A stretch of 64,000 nt of DNA from G963676095 sp963676095 (GTDB lineage Bacteria > Bacteroidota > Bacteroidia > Bacteroidales > Prolixibacteraceae): NCBI GenBank assembly GCA_963676095.1, contig OY781040.1, positions 496,001 to 560,000 of the forward strand, in the 5' to 3' direction. How positions within the stretch are numbered: position 1 is the stretch's first letter; each line of letters starts with the position of its first letter. A program made the position numbers and the translations under genes. The notes under the pieces were generated by a model that worked only from the letters and a program-made list of their open reading frames with translations, was not told where the DNA came from and ran no database searches. Positions 45,895 to 55,877 of the stretch are shown here, one piece after another.

Positions 45895-48057
45895 TTAACC
45901 CAACTTGCAGTTAATCGGAACGGAATTGTTGCTTTTCAATGAATTGGCAATTTTCGAGTTCGGATTTGTGTACTACGGATTTTCGTTTTACGAAAGGGGC
46001 ATATTTATATTTTAGGGCATCATAAAGTTTTCTCACCTGCCCGTTTGGCTCAGAACAACGTCGTATTATGATCACTTCTTCAAGATTGTTTTGTGCCAAA
46101 GTGGTAACCACTTTTTGCGTGTTCATCGTTCTTACAATCTCTCGCCAGCCACTATGGATGCCTTCTTGTTTTAGTTGGTAACGGGCGGTGTTTACCACTC
46201 AATAGGCCAACAGCCCCAGGTGGAGATGGGCCATCGTGTTTTCATCTTTTTGATGATAGATGGGCCGCAGGTCAAGATCAGTTTTCAGGACCCGGAACGA
46301 GGCTTCGATTTCGCGAATCGTGTTATAAAATTGCCATATATCTTCTTCCTTTCGGGCCTGAAGCGATGTTCGCAAGAAGTAAACCCCGCTGCGGGCATTG
46401 ATGTCAATTCCTTCTTTAACCATCCATTTAATGGAGCTTACAATCCGCTTTTTCTCGTTGCCTGGCTGGGTCTCTTTTTTCTTCTGTTTTGGTTCGGGCT
46501 GGTCGTACACTTGTGTTTCAATGTCGAAGTACCGCCCAATGGAAGGGTATTTTTGCTTTAACCGCCCGATGCGCTGGTGTACTTTGTCCTCTTGTTTTAC
46601 CCCACCTTTTTTGCTCAGGCTGTCAGCGATCTGCTGCAGGCCGGCTTCAAAGCGTGACCGGAACTGCTCGTTCATCGAACGTTCTTTCAACTCTTTGGAG
46701 TGGCTTTCGACTTTAAGATAATAATCCGTATTACGTGCTGAACTGACCTGGCACAATTCTATCTTCTGTTTCCGGTTGCCGGTCACAGTGATGGCTGTTG
46801 ACCCTGCCTCCATGTTATATGTCTTTAAATTCGAGCGGCTCACGCACAGGTAATCATAGCCGTTGTCCAGTATCATCTTCAGGTTCTCGTCGGTGGCAAT
46901 GCCTGCGTCGATGACAACCAGTGCTTTTTTTGCAGATAAAGAGGTGTTGATGCGCAATTTTCGGATCATCCCCTCCAATGTTTTGCTGTCAGCCATGTTC
47001 CCTTCCAATATGGAAGAGTATTTGATAAAACCTTCCGGGTTGATCACCAGCCCAAGCACAACCAGTTTGGCTTCGCTGCGTTTTTCCTTGCTTCGCCCAT
47101 ATTTTGCCAGTTGGCTGACCTGTTTACGGCCTTCAAAATAAGTGTTGGTCAAATCGTAAAGCAGGATCTTATCCTGAATGTCAAACAACTCGTTGGTGCG
47201 CACGGACAAATGTTGTTCCAAGGCGTCTTTTGCTGCATACAGTTTTCTTGATATGGCATACAACCGGTCTTTGGTAATTTGCCCGGCGTCGTACCCGGTA
47301 ACTTCGCATACCGCCGAGTTTTCCCTGATCCACCGGACCGTTTCCTGTTCCGAGGCCGGGTAAACTGCCCGGCTGATGATGTGGGTCTGGGCCAGTCTGA
47401 CCTGGTCTTCACTCCACCCTAGGCTTTCTAAAAAAGGCGCTATCTGCAACTGGCGCATGGCCTGGCAGGACAACCATTCGACACCGATCTCCCGCACCTC
47501 TTTGTGGCGGATACTGTTCAGATCAATCAGTTGCTGCTCCCTACCGTTCCGGTTTGCTTTTTTATCCTTTTTTTCAACAAACACATCAATGCGTTTTTCT
47601 GCAACCATCCGACGGTAAAACTCATCGACATAGCCGATCACCGCCATGTCATCGGTGTAAGGAAGTTCGAACAGCGGGTTGTCCAGGTTGGCCACTTTAG
47701 CGGTCTGTATTTTCTGGATCTGGTTGAGTTGGTCGGTGGTCAGATCGTCCAGATAACCTGCATTCAAAATAGTCCGGTGGCATACCCTCTCTTCGTGATT
47801 ACGATAACTTTCAACTAACCGGTAATAGCCCGAATAGATTCCCGTAGCCGGGTTGGTGCGCATGGAGACTTTGAAATACATGGCCGCAAATTACAATCTA
47901 ATTGGCTGAGAACCAATACCCCCCTGAGGACTACAAATGAAAATCAGAAAAGGTTGTGTTTGAATACCAGTCACTTACATGATAAAACCCTTCGAAATAG
48001 CTCCATTTTTACCCGACTTTTCTGTATCTTTTTTGAAAACCACGCAAGTTGGGTTAA
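45895..48057 (-). mobile_element. IS1634-family insertion sequence
   Basis: TTAACCCAACTTGC (45895-45908) and GCAAGTTGGGTTAA (48044-48057) are perfect 14-bp terminal inverted repeats enclosing one transposase gene. Element length is 2163 bases, near the upper end for the family. No clear target-site duplication is visible (left flank ...AAATGAGC, right flank AATTTTTG...), which suggests that a deletion next to the element followed insertion. It marks the right end of the efflux island. Confidence 0.85.
45911..47881 (-). pseudogene. IS1634-family DDE transposase interrupted by an in-frame TGA
   Basis: The ATG at 47881 (MYFKVSMRTNPATGIYSG) opens a 560-codon frame that ends in a TGA at 46199-46201, and the same frame continues for 95 more codons to 45911. 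The junction reads HLGLLAY-stop-VVNTARYQLKQEG; relatives have a Trp at the stop position (AYWLVNT.RYQLK), so TGG has become TGA. DDE-region marks include LYDLTNTYFEGRK, LVVIDAGIATDENL and the Glu in IREIEASFRVLKTDL, which lie before the stop. The product may thus retain the catalytic residues but lacks its last 95 residues. Probably inactive unless the stop is read through. Confidence 0.85.
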
Positions 48058-48349
48058 AATTTTTGATATTTGTTCAGAAGAAGATTATGGGCAGGTGCAC
48101 AAAACCATGGACGACCTGGTAATCAGCGGCAGGCTGCCGATTACCCCGAAAAATATCGAAATTATTGTTCAGACCAAAGCTTTGTCGCCTAAAACCATTA
48201 TCAACGAATACTCAGCCGATGCCGCCCTGACCCTGATCGGGTTCCACGAAGACAGTGTTAACTATCAGTAAGACAGACCGTTTGAAGGTTATCCGAACCT
48301 GGTGAGCATCCTTTTTGTAAATTCGCACGATAAAAAGGTGGTTGAATAA
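48058..48349 (+). pseudogene. C-terminal remnant of a probable SLC12-like cation-chloride cotransporter/permease
   Basis: Directly right of the IS, the frame reads KIFDICSEEDYGQVHKTMDD, then SGRLPITPKNIEIIVQ, then SADAALTLIGFHEDSVNYQ and a TAA at 48269-48271, and the same frame continues through FEGYPNLVSILFVNSHDKKV to a second TAA at 48347-48349. The segment resembles the cytoplasmic C-terminus of bacterial SLC12-type transporters (...DA.LT.IGF..., ...ILFVNS). The membrane part is absent, replaced by the IS. Two defects, the IS truncation and an internal stop, make it a pseudogene. Family assignment is from memory and tentative. Confidence 0.45.
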
Positions 48350-48427
48350 CCGGCAAATATCTATTTTTCCAAAAGGGTACCGGACTTTCAGGTTATGACG
48401 AAACGGGCCTGACCGAAGCGGAAATAC

Positions 48428-48469
48428 AAAAAAAGATTGTCCGGAAATTTATGCAAAATCCGGACAATC
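48428..48469 (-). terminator. Rho-independent terminator of the second SusCD operon
   Basis: GATTGTCCGGA (48435-48445) and TCCGGACAATC (48459-48469) form a perfect 11-bp stem with a 13-base loop. On the minus strand a run of seven T follows (48434-48428). It lies 117 bases past the stop of the second susD gene and could also serve the remnant on the plus strand. Confidence 0.85.
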
Positions 48470-48585
48470 ATAGTTCCCATCTCTCCATCCAATAATCTCA
48501 CTACTACGACAGGCAAAAAATCAGATTCATTCTACTTTAACACATTCGGAAAATCAAGGATTTCTTTAATCTGTCAGAGTAGAAA

Positions 48586-50172
48586 TTAAAGTTCGTTATC
48601 TTTATCCCACCACACGCGGGAAGTCATTTTATCTCCCTTATCCAACCGGGATACAGCATCCAGGTAATGCTCCGAGTTAATTGACGATTCGGATGTCGGA
48701 TAGGTAAAACGACGGGGAATTGTGCCGTTCGTAACATTCCCGATATAATTCACCGTTTCCAGCTCAGGATAACCCGATCTTCTCCAGTTGGCAAATGTCT
48801 CGTATTCATCGGAGAACGTATTAATGTAATACTGGCTGTTAATTTGTTCCAGTGCTGTAGAAGCGCTGTACGGATTTAATTCCAGGTATTTTGCAATTTC
48901 AGCATCGTCGGGCGCCAGCCCGTCGGTAAACTGGTTGAATTGTTTCATTGCTGCCTTTACCCCGTTATTATAGAAATCTTCGGCATTTCCGGATACCCAT
49001 CCCCTGTAAGCGGCTTCGGCCAGTAACAACTCGTTTTCGGCATAAGTTACCAGGAATGTGGGAGCGTCAATCCGGGCGTATGTATAACGGTTTGCCACAG
49101 AATAACTATTCTTGCTGCCAGGATAGTTTGGTGCATTCGGCAGGTAAGTAGAACTCGACGTACCGGTTGTTTCGTCATAACCGTTAGGCATCCCCAGCTG
49201 ATGAGAGGCAATGGTGTCGCCCATCTGCCAGTCGCCGCTGCCAATTTTCTTACTGGGGTCAGCAACAACGGTACAAAGCAGCCTTAAACGCGGATCGCTG
49301 GTATTTTTAAGTAAATTAACGAACGATTCGCTCATGCGGTATGCATCCGGGTCTTCATGACAATAAATCTTGCCAAAGGGTTCGCAGGAATTATTTGATG
49401 TGGAAGCATCAGGATGGTCAATTTTAGCATTATCGTCGTTGCTTTCGAACAGCCCACCGCTAACGGCTGCTGTAACCCAGGTTTTTGCTGAAGTTTCGTC
49501 GATCTTGGACATCCTCATACCCAGGCGCAACATCAGCGAATAGGCAAATTTCTGCCATTTTACACAGTCGCCGCCATAGATAATATCGGCATCACCGATA
49601 ACAGAAGAAGCTCCTTCAAGATTGGCAGCGGCTTCCTTTAATTCATTCAGCATGTCGGCATAGATCGCTTCCTGCGTATCATATCCGGGATAACCGTTGG
49701 CCTCGTAGTAACCCATTCCCGCATCAAAATAAGGACAATCACCGTACATATCGGTCATCCTGTGGAACAGGAGTACCTTCATGATCCTTGCCATTTGATA
49801 TTCGGCATAATACTCTTCATTATCTTTCCAGTTCTCAAGCAAGTCGATCACATTCCGGATCCCGTTCGGATACATTCTGTCCCAGAACGCTGAATTGTAC
49901 CCGTCAGAATAGGTATATTTATCACCGTTCCAGTAACTTTCGGTAGAAGCTGTGTGTTGCAACATAGTGCTACAATAGATCATACCATTACGCCATGCTT
50001 CATATTCCGTACCATAGCAATACATCTGGACATTTGTAAACTCCAGGGTATAATCCATCACATCCTGGGTAATTGCTTCGGGATCGACGTTCATATTCCC
50101 GAAATCACTACAACCTGCCAACGTTACCATTAAGCAAAGAGTAGTTATATAATATGAAATCTTCTTCTTCAT
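48586..50172 (-). CDS. SusD/RagB family (SusD-like) outer-membrane lipoprotein, second locus
   Basis: 528 residues with a lipoprotein signal (LCLMVTLAGC, Cys21). It belongs to the SusD-like group with a long TPR-like helical body (ARIMKVLLFHRMTDMYGDCP near 130) and the C-terminal EYETFANWRRSGYPEL segment that ends at the lid contact with SusC. It lies 12 bases downstream of its susC partner, on the same strand. The ligand is unknown. Confidence 0.92.
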   Translation of the reverse strand: MKKKISYYITTLCLMVTLAGCSDFGNMNVDPEAITQDVMDYTLEFTNVQMYCYGTEYEAWRNGMIYCSTMLQHTASTESYWNGDKYTYSDGYNSAFWDRMYPNGIRNVIDLLENWKDNEEYYAEYQMARIMKVLLFHRMTDMYGDCPYFDAGMGYYEANGYPGYDTQEAIYADMLNELKEAAANLEGASSVIGDADIIYGGDCVKWQKFAYSLMLRLGMRMSKIDETSAKTWVTAAVSGGLFESNDDNAKIDHPDASTSNNSCEPFGKIYCHEDPDAYRMSESFVNLLKNTSDPRLRLLCTVVADPSKKIGSGDWQMGDTIASHQLGMPNGYDETTGTSSSTYLPNAPNYPGSKNSYSVANRYTYARIDAPTFLVTYAENELLLAEAAYRGWVSGNAEDFYNNGVKAAMKQFNQFTDGLAPDDAEIAKYLELNPYSASTALEQINSQYYINTFSDEYETFANWRRSGYPELETVNYIGNVTNGTIPRRFTYPTSESSINSEHYLDAVSRLDKGDKMTSRVWWDKDNEL

Positions 50173-50184
50173 AGTTCCGTTTTT

Positions 50185-53100
50185 TTAGAATTTGACATTC
50201 AGGTTAAACCCGACATTCCGGGTAGCAGGATATCCGTTCAATTCCAATCCTTGCCCGTTGGTATTGTTATAGGCAGATTCCGGATCGATGTTCGGCGTAT
50301 GCTTGACAACTGTCCACAGGTTACGCCCCACCAGGGAGATGTTTGCCCCTTTTATAAAGGGAAGGGTACCTGCCAGGAACGACTTAGGCAAATTGTAACC
50401 AAGCGACAACTCCCTCAATTTTACAAAGTTGGCATTATAAACAAATTCCTCGGTTATGCTGTTGGAAGAAATCCACTGCCAGTATGTCTGGGCATCGATA
50501 CCGGTTTTGGAGAAAGCGTTGCCGTCTTCATCGACCCCTGATACAGAAACACCGTTTTCCCGTCCTTCGAGGGTAGTTTTCTGTAACCCGGTACTGTAAA
50601 GGCTGTAATTCGTTCCGGAGAAGATTTTGGCACCCAGCTTGAAATCGAGCAGAAATGACAAGCTGATATTTTTATAATCAAAGCCATTATAAAAACCGCC
50701 TGTCCATTTGAAAACACCGTTGCCCAGGATCTCAACATCGTCAGATCTCACGGGAAGTCCGTCGGAAGTATAAACCCTGTTCCCGTTATCATCGGTTTTG
50801 TATTTGTACCCGACAATCTGTCCGTACGACTGGCCGACAATATTCCTGATTGTCGCATTTCCGCTACGGGAAACAGCTCCGTCGATCGTCAACGATTTAA
50901 CGCCGTCTCCAAGATACAGTACTTTACTTTTGTTGTATGCAAGGTTTAGAGAAGTATTCCATTTGAAATCCTTCTTAACGACCGGCATGCCAAAAAACAT
51001 TGCTTCCACTCCCCTGTTACGGATTTCACCAATATTCCGGTATGCGGAGCCGAACCCGGAAGTCTGGCTGGTGGAAACCTGCACAATATCGTCTGTTGTC
51101 TTTTTTTCGTAAACGGCAATGTCAAAACCTAAACGGTTATCAAAAAATGCAGCATTCGCACCTATTTCCTTTTCCCTTATTTTTACCGGTTTCAGGAATG
51201 CGTTGGGAACGGAAGAGTTACTGATATACCCCATCGATTGGTCCTGCACGTTAAAATCGTTCAGTGTATAGGTTAGCAGGGTCTGGTAGGCCGATGTTCC
51301 ATTGGATGCTGAAGCTAAAGAGGCCCTCAACTTAGCCGTCGTGATCCAGTCCGGCAGTTCCAGGCAGTCGCTTAACACCCAGCTTAAATTAACAGAAGGA
51401 TAAAAATAACTGTTATTATCCGGATCTAATGTAGAGAACCAGTCATTACGTCCGGTAAAGTTAAGGAAAAGCCACTCCTTATAACCAAAATCTGCTGTCC
51501 CGTAAAGCGAATTGACCTGGTATTCGGTGTAATCTTTCGCAAAAGTCCTTGTTGATGAATTGACATTGGACGTCGAATACAATCCGCTTATGATGAACGG
51601 ACGGATACCGCCGTTTGTACCATACTGCTTGGTAACATCGTTCTGTCTGTTACCTCCGAACGTGGCGCTGACAGTAAAGTCTTCGAATTTTTTATTGAGG
51701 CCGATCAGGAAGTTCTGATTGATCTCCTTATAATTCTTTTCATACTCCTGTATATAACCATTCGGATCGGCCGCAGCTCCATCGGGTTGGACCTGTTTGA
51801 AGTCCAGGATATAACCGTCGCGGGATATTTGTCCCTGAACATACAACCAATCCGCGATATCGTAACGAAGCGTAGCAGCCCCGGTAGTCCGGTTTTTATC
51901 TGTTGCGTTTGTTTTCCGGTACTGCAGCCAGTAGGGATTGTTAAAATAAACATTGTTCCCGGGCTGCAACTCCTTACCTGCGGAATCTGCGCCCTCATTG
52001 CCCCTCAGCCATCTTACGTCATATGCATTTGCCAGGTACAACAACGTTGCGTTTGTATTTCCGTTACCATCTGACAGGTTAGCCCTTCCGTCCACTTTCT
52101 CGAAAACATAATTGGCATTTACAGTCAACTGCAACTTTTTTGAAATATTATAAGTTGTATTCATATTTATCCCTTGCTGTTTCAAATTAGCATTAGGCAA
52201 GTTGGATTTGGAATAAATATTGGAAACGCCTATGCGGTAAGTAATTTTATCATTTTTCCCGCTAAGGGCAAGTGATGCCGATTCGTCAATACCCGTACGA
52301 TAAAAATGCTTCCAGTTATCAACATAGCTGTAAGGAACAGTTTCGCCGTTACGGTTTACAAAGTTACTGCCATCCATTTTATCGCCCCAGCTCGAGTTAT
52401 AAGTCTGATAGGCCGATGTCTGATCGGAAGGTCTGATTCCCTGGGTCCCCTGTCCGTATTCTTTCTGGAAGTCCCTGTAATCATAGATCGAATTAAAAGT
52501 GAGGTTGTTATTGAATTCGACGCCAACGCCATCCTGGATTTTTCGCCCTGACTTGGTTGTGATCAATATTGCCCCGTTTCCTCCGCGGTATCCGTACAAA
52601 GCTGCTGCTGCTGCTCCCTTCAGTACCTGGATATTGGCGATATCGTCCGGGTTAATGTTCGACAGACCGTCTCCCAAATCCATACCGCCCCATTGTCCTG
52701 CACTCGACTGGTTGGTATTGTCAAACGGCACGCCATCGATTACATATAACGGTTGGTTATTTCCGGTTAAGGATGCATTACCACGAATTATAACGCGACT
52801 TGAACCTCCTAATCCGGTTGCATTACCGGCAACACTCACGCCGGCTACTTTACCGCTCAGTGCATTACCTAAATTGATATCGCGGGATTCGATCAACTCA
52901 TTACCGCCAACTTCAGTGGTCGAATAACCAATAGACCGTTTCTGTCTTTTAATTCCCAATGCAGTGACCACCACCTCTCCAACGCCAATCGTTTCTTCTT
53001 CCATGGTCACATTAATCGTACTTTCCCCGGCAACTCCGATTTCCTGATCCTTCATTCCTATAAAAGAAAAGACCAGTGTCCCATTGCCAGGCACATTCGC

Positions 53101-53601
53101 CAGCGAATAATTTCCATCAGGACCAGTGATTGTTCCACGCGTGGTCCCTTTTACTACCACTGTTACTCCCGGGAGTGGCTGTCCGGAATGGTCGCTTACT
53201 TTACCTTTAACTGCCACATCCTTCTGTTGCTGGGACAGGTAATCATTGCCCGGCGAAAGGACGATTTTCCGGTCAACGATCCGGAATTCGACATTTGTTC
53301 CGGCGAACAGACCGGAAAGAATTTCATAAATTCCCTGATTCTTAACCTGAATGTCTACCTTCCGGTTAACATCAATCAACTTTTCATTAAATAGAAAATA
53401 GTAATCAGACTGATTCTCTATTGCATCCAGTACCCGTACAAGTTCTGATTGATGAAAATCAAGGGAAATAGCTGCCTTTTGAGAATAGGAATCAATCGCA
53501 AACAACTGCCCGATGCCCAGGATCATTATAAAAAGGAAGATCTTCATAATTTTGAAGCATTTTTTTAGGACACAGCATGCCCCTGTTTTTGATTTTTTCA
53601 T
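50185..53601 (-). CDS. SusC/RagA-type TonB-dependent outer-membrane transporter, second locus
   Basis: 1138 residues: signal peptide (about 20-41, FLFIMILGIGQLFAIDSYSQ), STN domain (about 45-115, ending RIVDRKIVLSPG), carboxypeptidase-regulatory-like domain (about 128-210, GKVSDHSGQPLPGVTVVVKG), plug (about 215-345) and a 22-strand barrel ending in NVGFNLNVKF. An in-frame ATG 18 codons in (MKIFLFIM) may be the true start. The STN domain fits FecR control. Gene order sigma, FecR, SusC, SusD repeats that of the first locus, but the two SusC proteins are clearly different in sequence. Confidence 0.93.
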   Translation of the reverse strand: MKKSKTGACCVLKKCFKIMKIFLFIMILGIGQLFAIDSYSQKAAISLDFHQSELVRVLDAIENQSDYYFLFNEKLIDVNRKVDIQVKNQGIYEILSGLFAGTNVEFRIVDRKIVLSPGNDYLSQQQKDVAVKGKVSDHSGQPLPGVTVVVKGTTRGTITGPDGNYSLANVPGNGTLVFSFIGMKDQEIGVAGESTINVTMEEETIGVGEVVVTALGIKRQKRSIGYSTTEVGGNELIESRDINLGNALSGKVAGVSVAGNATGLGGSSRVIIRGNASLTGNNQPLYVIDGVPFDNTNQSSAGQWGGMDLGDGLSNINPDDIANIQVLKGAAAAALYGYRGGNGAILITTKSGRKIQDGVGVEFNNNLTFNSIYDYRDFQKEYGQGTQGIRPSDQTSAYQTYNSSWGDKMDGSNFVNRNGETVPYSYVDNWKHFYRTGIDESASLALSGKNDKITYRIGVSNIYSKSNLPNANLKQQGINMNTTYNISKKLQLTVNANYVFEKVDGRANLSDGNGNTNATLLYLANAYDVRWLRGNEGADSAGKELQPGNNVYFNNPYWLQYRKTNATDKNRTTGAATLRYDIADWLYVQGQISRDGYILDFKQVQPDGAAADPNGYIQEYEKNYKEINQNFLIGLNKKFEDFTVSATFGGNRQNDVTKQYGTNGGIRPFIISGLYSTSNVNSSTRTFAKDYTEYQVNSLYGTADFGYKEWLFLNFTGRNDWFSTLDPDNNSYFYPSVNLSWVLSDCLELPDWITTAKLRASLASASNGTSAYQTLLTYTLNDFNVQDQSMGYISNSSVPNAFLKPVKIREKEIGANAAFFDNRLGFDIAVYEKKTTDDIVQVSTSQTSGFGSAYRNIGEIRNRGVEAMFFGMPVVKKDFKWNTSLNLAYNKSKVLYLGDGVKSLTIDGAVSRSGNATIRNIVGQSYGQIVGYKYKTDDNGNRVYTSDGLPVRSDDVEILGNGVFKWTGGFYNGFDYKNISLSFLLDFKLGAKIFSGTNYSLYSTGLQKTTLEGRENGVSVSGVDEDGNAFSKTGIDAQTYWQWISSNSITEEFVYNANFVKLRELSLGYNLPKSFLAGTLPFIKGANISLVGRNLWTVVKHTPNIDPESAYNNTNGQGLELNGYPATRNVGFNLNVKF

Positions 53602-53634
53602 ACATTTAGAATGTTTAATTATTGACTCACATTG

Positions 53635-53688
53635 ATAATTATTCCGACAAAACAGGTGTGCGGTGGAGCGCCCGCCTGTTTTTTTTCG
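53635..53688 (-). promoter_or_regulatory. Leader of the second susC: shared 12-mer and upstream hairpin
   Basis: CGGAATAATTAT (minus strand, 53646-53635) lies 33 bases before the susC ATG and is identical to the 12-mer in the first susC leader. Just upstream, AACAGG (53651-53656) and CCTGTT (53675-53680) close a GC-rich hairpin, with TTTTTT after it on the plus strand and TTTT on the minus strand. It can act as a terminator for fecR or an attenuator for susC. Confidence 0.55.
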
Positions 53689-53729
53689 CTAAGGACTTAA
53701 TTCTGTGGATTTTTCCTTCATAGGCTCAT

Positions 53730-54752
53730 TCATTTTCTTGTTAGTATTACTTGCTTACGGCTAAAGCTTCCATCCGGGTTCAGTTTTCGGTCATGTATTT
53801 CATAATCGATCGGGGAGGTCATTTTTAAAAGACGAAGCACTTCTTCAAGAGGATCATCTTCAAAGACTCCCCTGAACCTGTACTCTTTCAGGCCTTCTCC
53901 CCGAATCTCGACATCCACATTGTACCAGCGAGAAACCCGGCGGGCAAGTTCTTCCATCGAATCGTTCCGGAATACAAGCTTACCGTCTTTCCATGCGGTA
54001 TATTTCCATGGATCCACTTTAGTACGTTCTATTTTTCCATTTTCTTCAAAAATGCGTTCTCCGGGAACGATCTTCAGGGTGGTATTCAATGTTGCCGACT
54101 CAAATATCACTTTTCCTTCCGCCAAAACCAGGTCGGTCGTTCTATCGTCCGGATAGGCCGACAAGGAAAAACGTGTCCCGACAACTACAATTTTGTCGTT
54201 ATTGGCATCGATCGTGAAAGGATGCTGTTTATCTTTTGCAACATCAAACCAAGCCTCTCCCTCAAGCTTTACATGCCTGTCCTTCAAAAAGCCGGAAGAA
54301 TAGCCGAGCCGGGTCCCGCCATTCAGTATCCCGGTAGTTCCATCTGGCAATTCAAAATTCACCCGTGAACCAAGGGGGGCAAACACCTGAAGCATCACAT
54401 CACTCCGGTCAGATTTTGTATTATTCAATAAAAGATATAGGGTGGCTGCCAACAAAGGAACAAAAAGAACTGCTGCAACCCGCGCAGCCCAATGGTATAC
54501 CAAGGAAATTGTCTTTTTCTCTTTTTTTGATTGCCTTAAACGGATATGATGATGGATCTCATGGAGCAGGTGATCCAGATTCTTTGTTTCTTCAGGAGCC
54601 TGATCAAGAGAACAGGTCAAATCATCTCTCAGGAAGCAATCAACTTCCGGACTCTTTTCGTCTGAGAGTTTTTCTGCCAGGATCAGTTCTTCCTCAAGAC
54701 TGATCATCCCTTCCCGGTATTTCTGGAACAATATTTTCAAATCTTTTTCCAT
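53730..54752 (-). CDS. FecR family anti-sigma factor, second locus
   Basis: 340 residues with an N-terminal sigma-binding part, one membrane helix (about 87-110, AARVAAVLFVPLLAATLYLL) and a periplasmic FecR domain (VFAPLGSRVNFELPDGTTGI, RFSLSAYPDDRTTDLVLAEG) with a C-terminal STN-contact region (LKEYRFRGVFEDDPLEEVLR). It should hold the sigma factor encoded upstream until SusC signals. It lies between the sigma gene and susC. Confidence 0.9.
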   Translation of the reverse strand: MEKDLKILFQKYREGMISLEEELILAEKLSDEKSPEVDCFLRDDLTCSLDQAPEETKNLDHLLHEIHHHIRLRQSKKEKKTISLVYHWAARVAAVLFVPLLAATLYLLLNNTKSDRSDVMLQVFAPLGSRVNFELPDGTTGILNGGTRLGYSSGFLKDRHVKLEGEAWFDVAKDKQHPFTIDANNDKIVVVGTRFSLSAYPDDRTTDLVLAEGKVIFESATLNTTLKIVPGERIFEENGKIERTKVDPWKYTAWKDGKLVFRNDSMEELARRVSRWYNVDVEIRGEGLKEYRFRGVFEDDPLEEVLRLLKMTSPIDYEIHDRKLNPDGSFSRKQVILTRK

Positions 54753-54920
54753 AATCGGAATTTACTGTCAGGCATTCATTGTCTGCTTTCCTTTATTGAT
54801 ATCCCTGACGGGGGAAAATCTCACGGGTGATTTTGAATTTTTTTTTAACCAAGCATATAACTCCCAAAAGTCCTAATAGAAGAATGCTATTGTGAAAATT
54901 AATAACTGAAAGTTATGACA

Positions 54921-54975
54921 TTTAAGGGCGTTGCCCTGTGCCCCTAAAAGAGGCTTCGCCGCGTAGTATGGTTTA
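54921..54975. repeat. Small GC-rich palindromic element between fecR and sigma gene
   Basis: AGGGC-GTT-GCCCT (54925-54937) is a perfect hairpin, followed by CCCCTAAAAGAGGCTTCGCC. The composition contrasts with the A+T-rich surroundings in a 264-base gap. It looks like the short mobile-type repeats found between genes in this phylum; recurrence cannot be checked here. Confidence 0.3.
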
Positions 54976-55016
54976 ATACTTCACGTTTCGTTGAAGGGGC
55001 AGGAAGAATATCTGCT

Positions 55017-55595
55017 TTAAAAAAGCGCCAGGTAAAGTAAAACGGCAATCCCTTCCTTTTTTAATACTTCCCTGATAATCCGTAAGGCGTCTGAGATCTG
55101 ATTATCAACAGTCCCTACAGAAATATTCAGTTCCTGAGCTATCTCTTTTGAAGTTTTGCCTTCTTTTCTGCTTTTCAGAAAAATCTGCTTTTTCCGTTCC
55201 GGGAATTTGTCAATAATCTCATCGATCCGCCTGAGCATAGAGCCATAATCAATCGAATCTGACATTTGATTATCCGCTTCCGACATGTTATCCTTTAAAT
55301 ATGCCATGTATTTCAGGGAGATTGCCCGTTTATTGAAAAATTTTCGTATCTGGTTAAGTGTTACCGTATAAAGATATGATTTAAATGAATATTCCGATCT
55401 TAAAGATTTTCTGTTCTCCCATAACCTGACAAATATGACCTGTACCATCTCTTCCGCCTCGCTTTCCGACTTCAGGTACTTCAAGGCAAAGTCATAAAGC
55501 CTTTGCCCATATAACTGAAAAAGTTGGTCGAATGCATCTGCATCATTATTTTTCAGCCGGTTAATCAGATTGGGTTCATCTCGCAAATTAAACAT
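55017..55595 (-). CDS. ECF-type RNA polymerase sigma factor, second locus
   Basis: 192 residues. Region 2 is DAFDQLFQLYGQRLYDFALK with SEAEEMVQVIFVRLWENRKS, and region 4 has the helix-turn-helix KTSKEIAQELNISVGTVDNQ. The start ATG at 55595 (MFNLRDEPNLINRL) fits the family length. It heads the sigma/FecR/SusC/SusD locus and should direct transcription of that locus after release from FecR. Confidence 0.92.
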   Translation of the reverse strand: MFNLRDEPNLINRLKNNDADAFDQLFQLYGQRLYDFALKYLKSESEAEEMVQVIFVRLWENRKSLRSEYSFKSYLYTVTLNQIRKFFNKRAISLKYMAYLKDNMSEADNQMSDSIDYGSMLRRIDEIIDKFPERKKQIFLKSRKEGKTSKEIAQELNISVGTVDNQISDALRIIREVLKKEGIAVLLYLALF

Positions 55596-55877
55596 TCAGA
55601 ACTTCAGATTTTGACTACTTTAAACCAATATTCGTTTCTGCAAATAGCTTACCGGTACAGCATTTAAATAAATACTTCTTTTGTCTGACCGGTCTCCTAA
55701 ATCAGAATATCCGGATACAAACATAAAAAAAATATCAGAAAGCGACATGATTCTGTCTTTGTCTGACAAATTGTTTCAAAATGTTAAGAACTGACACTTC
55801 GTTACCAATATGAAAAAATTCCCCTGATTATTTGTCTTTAATTTTTGTCTGGATTATGCGGAGGATTCATTAGCCGG

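Noticed and set aside
45911..46198. Separate small gene next to the IS1634 transposase
   Set aside because: It is in the same frame as the transposase after one TGA and matches the family C-terminus, so it is part of the broken transposase.
46199..46201. Programmed frameshift in the transposase
   Set aside because: No frame change occurs; the break is a stop codon within one frame.
48350..48500. Short frame with KGTGLSGYDETGLTEAEIQK
   Set aside because: Protein-like but without a start, a recognisable family or an open upstream part; left uncalled.
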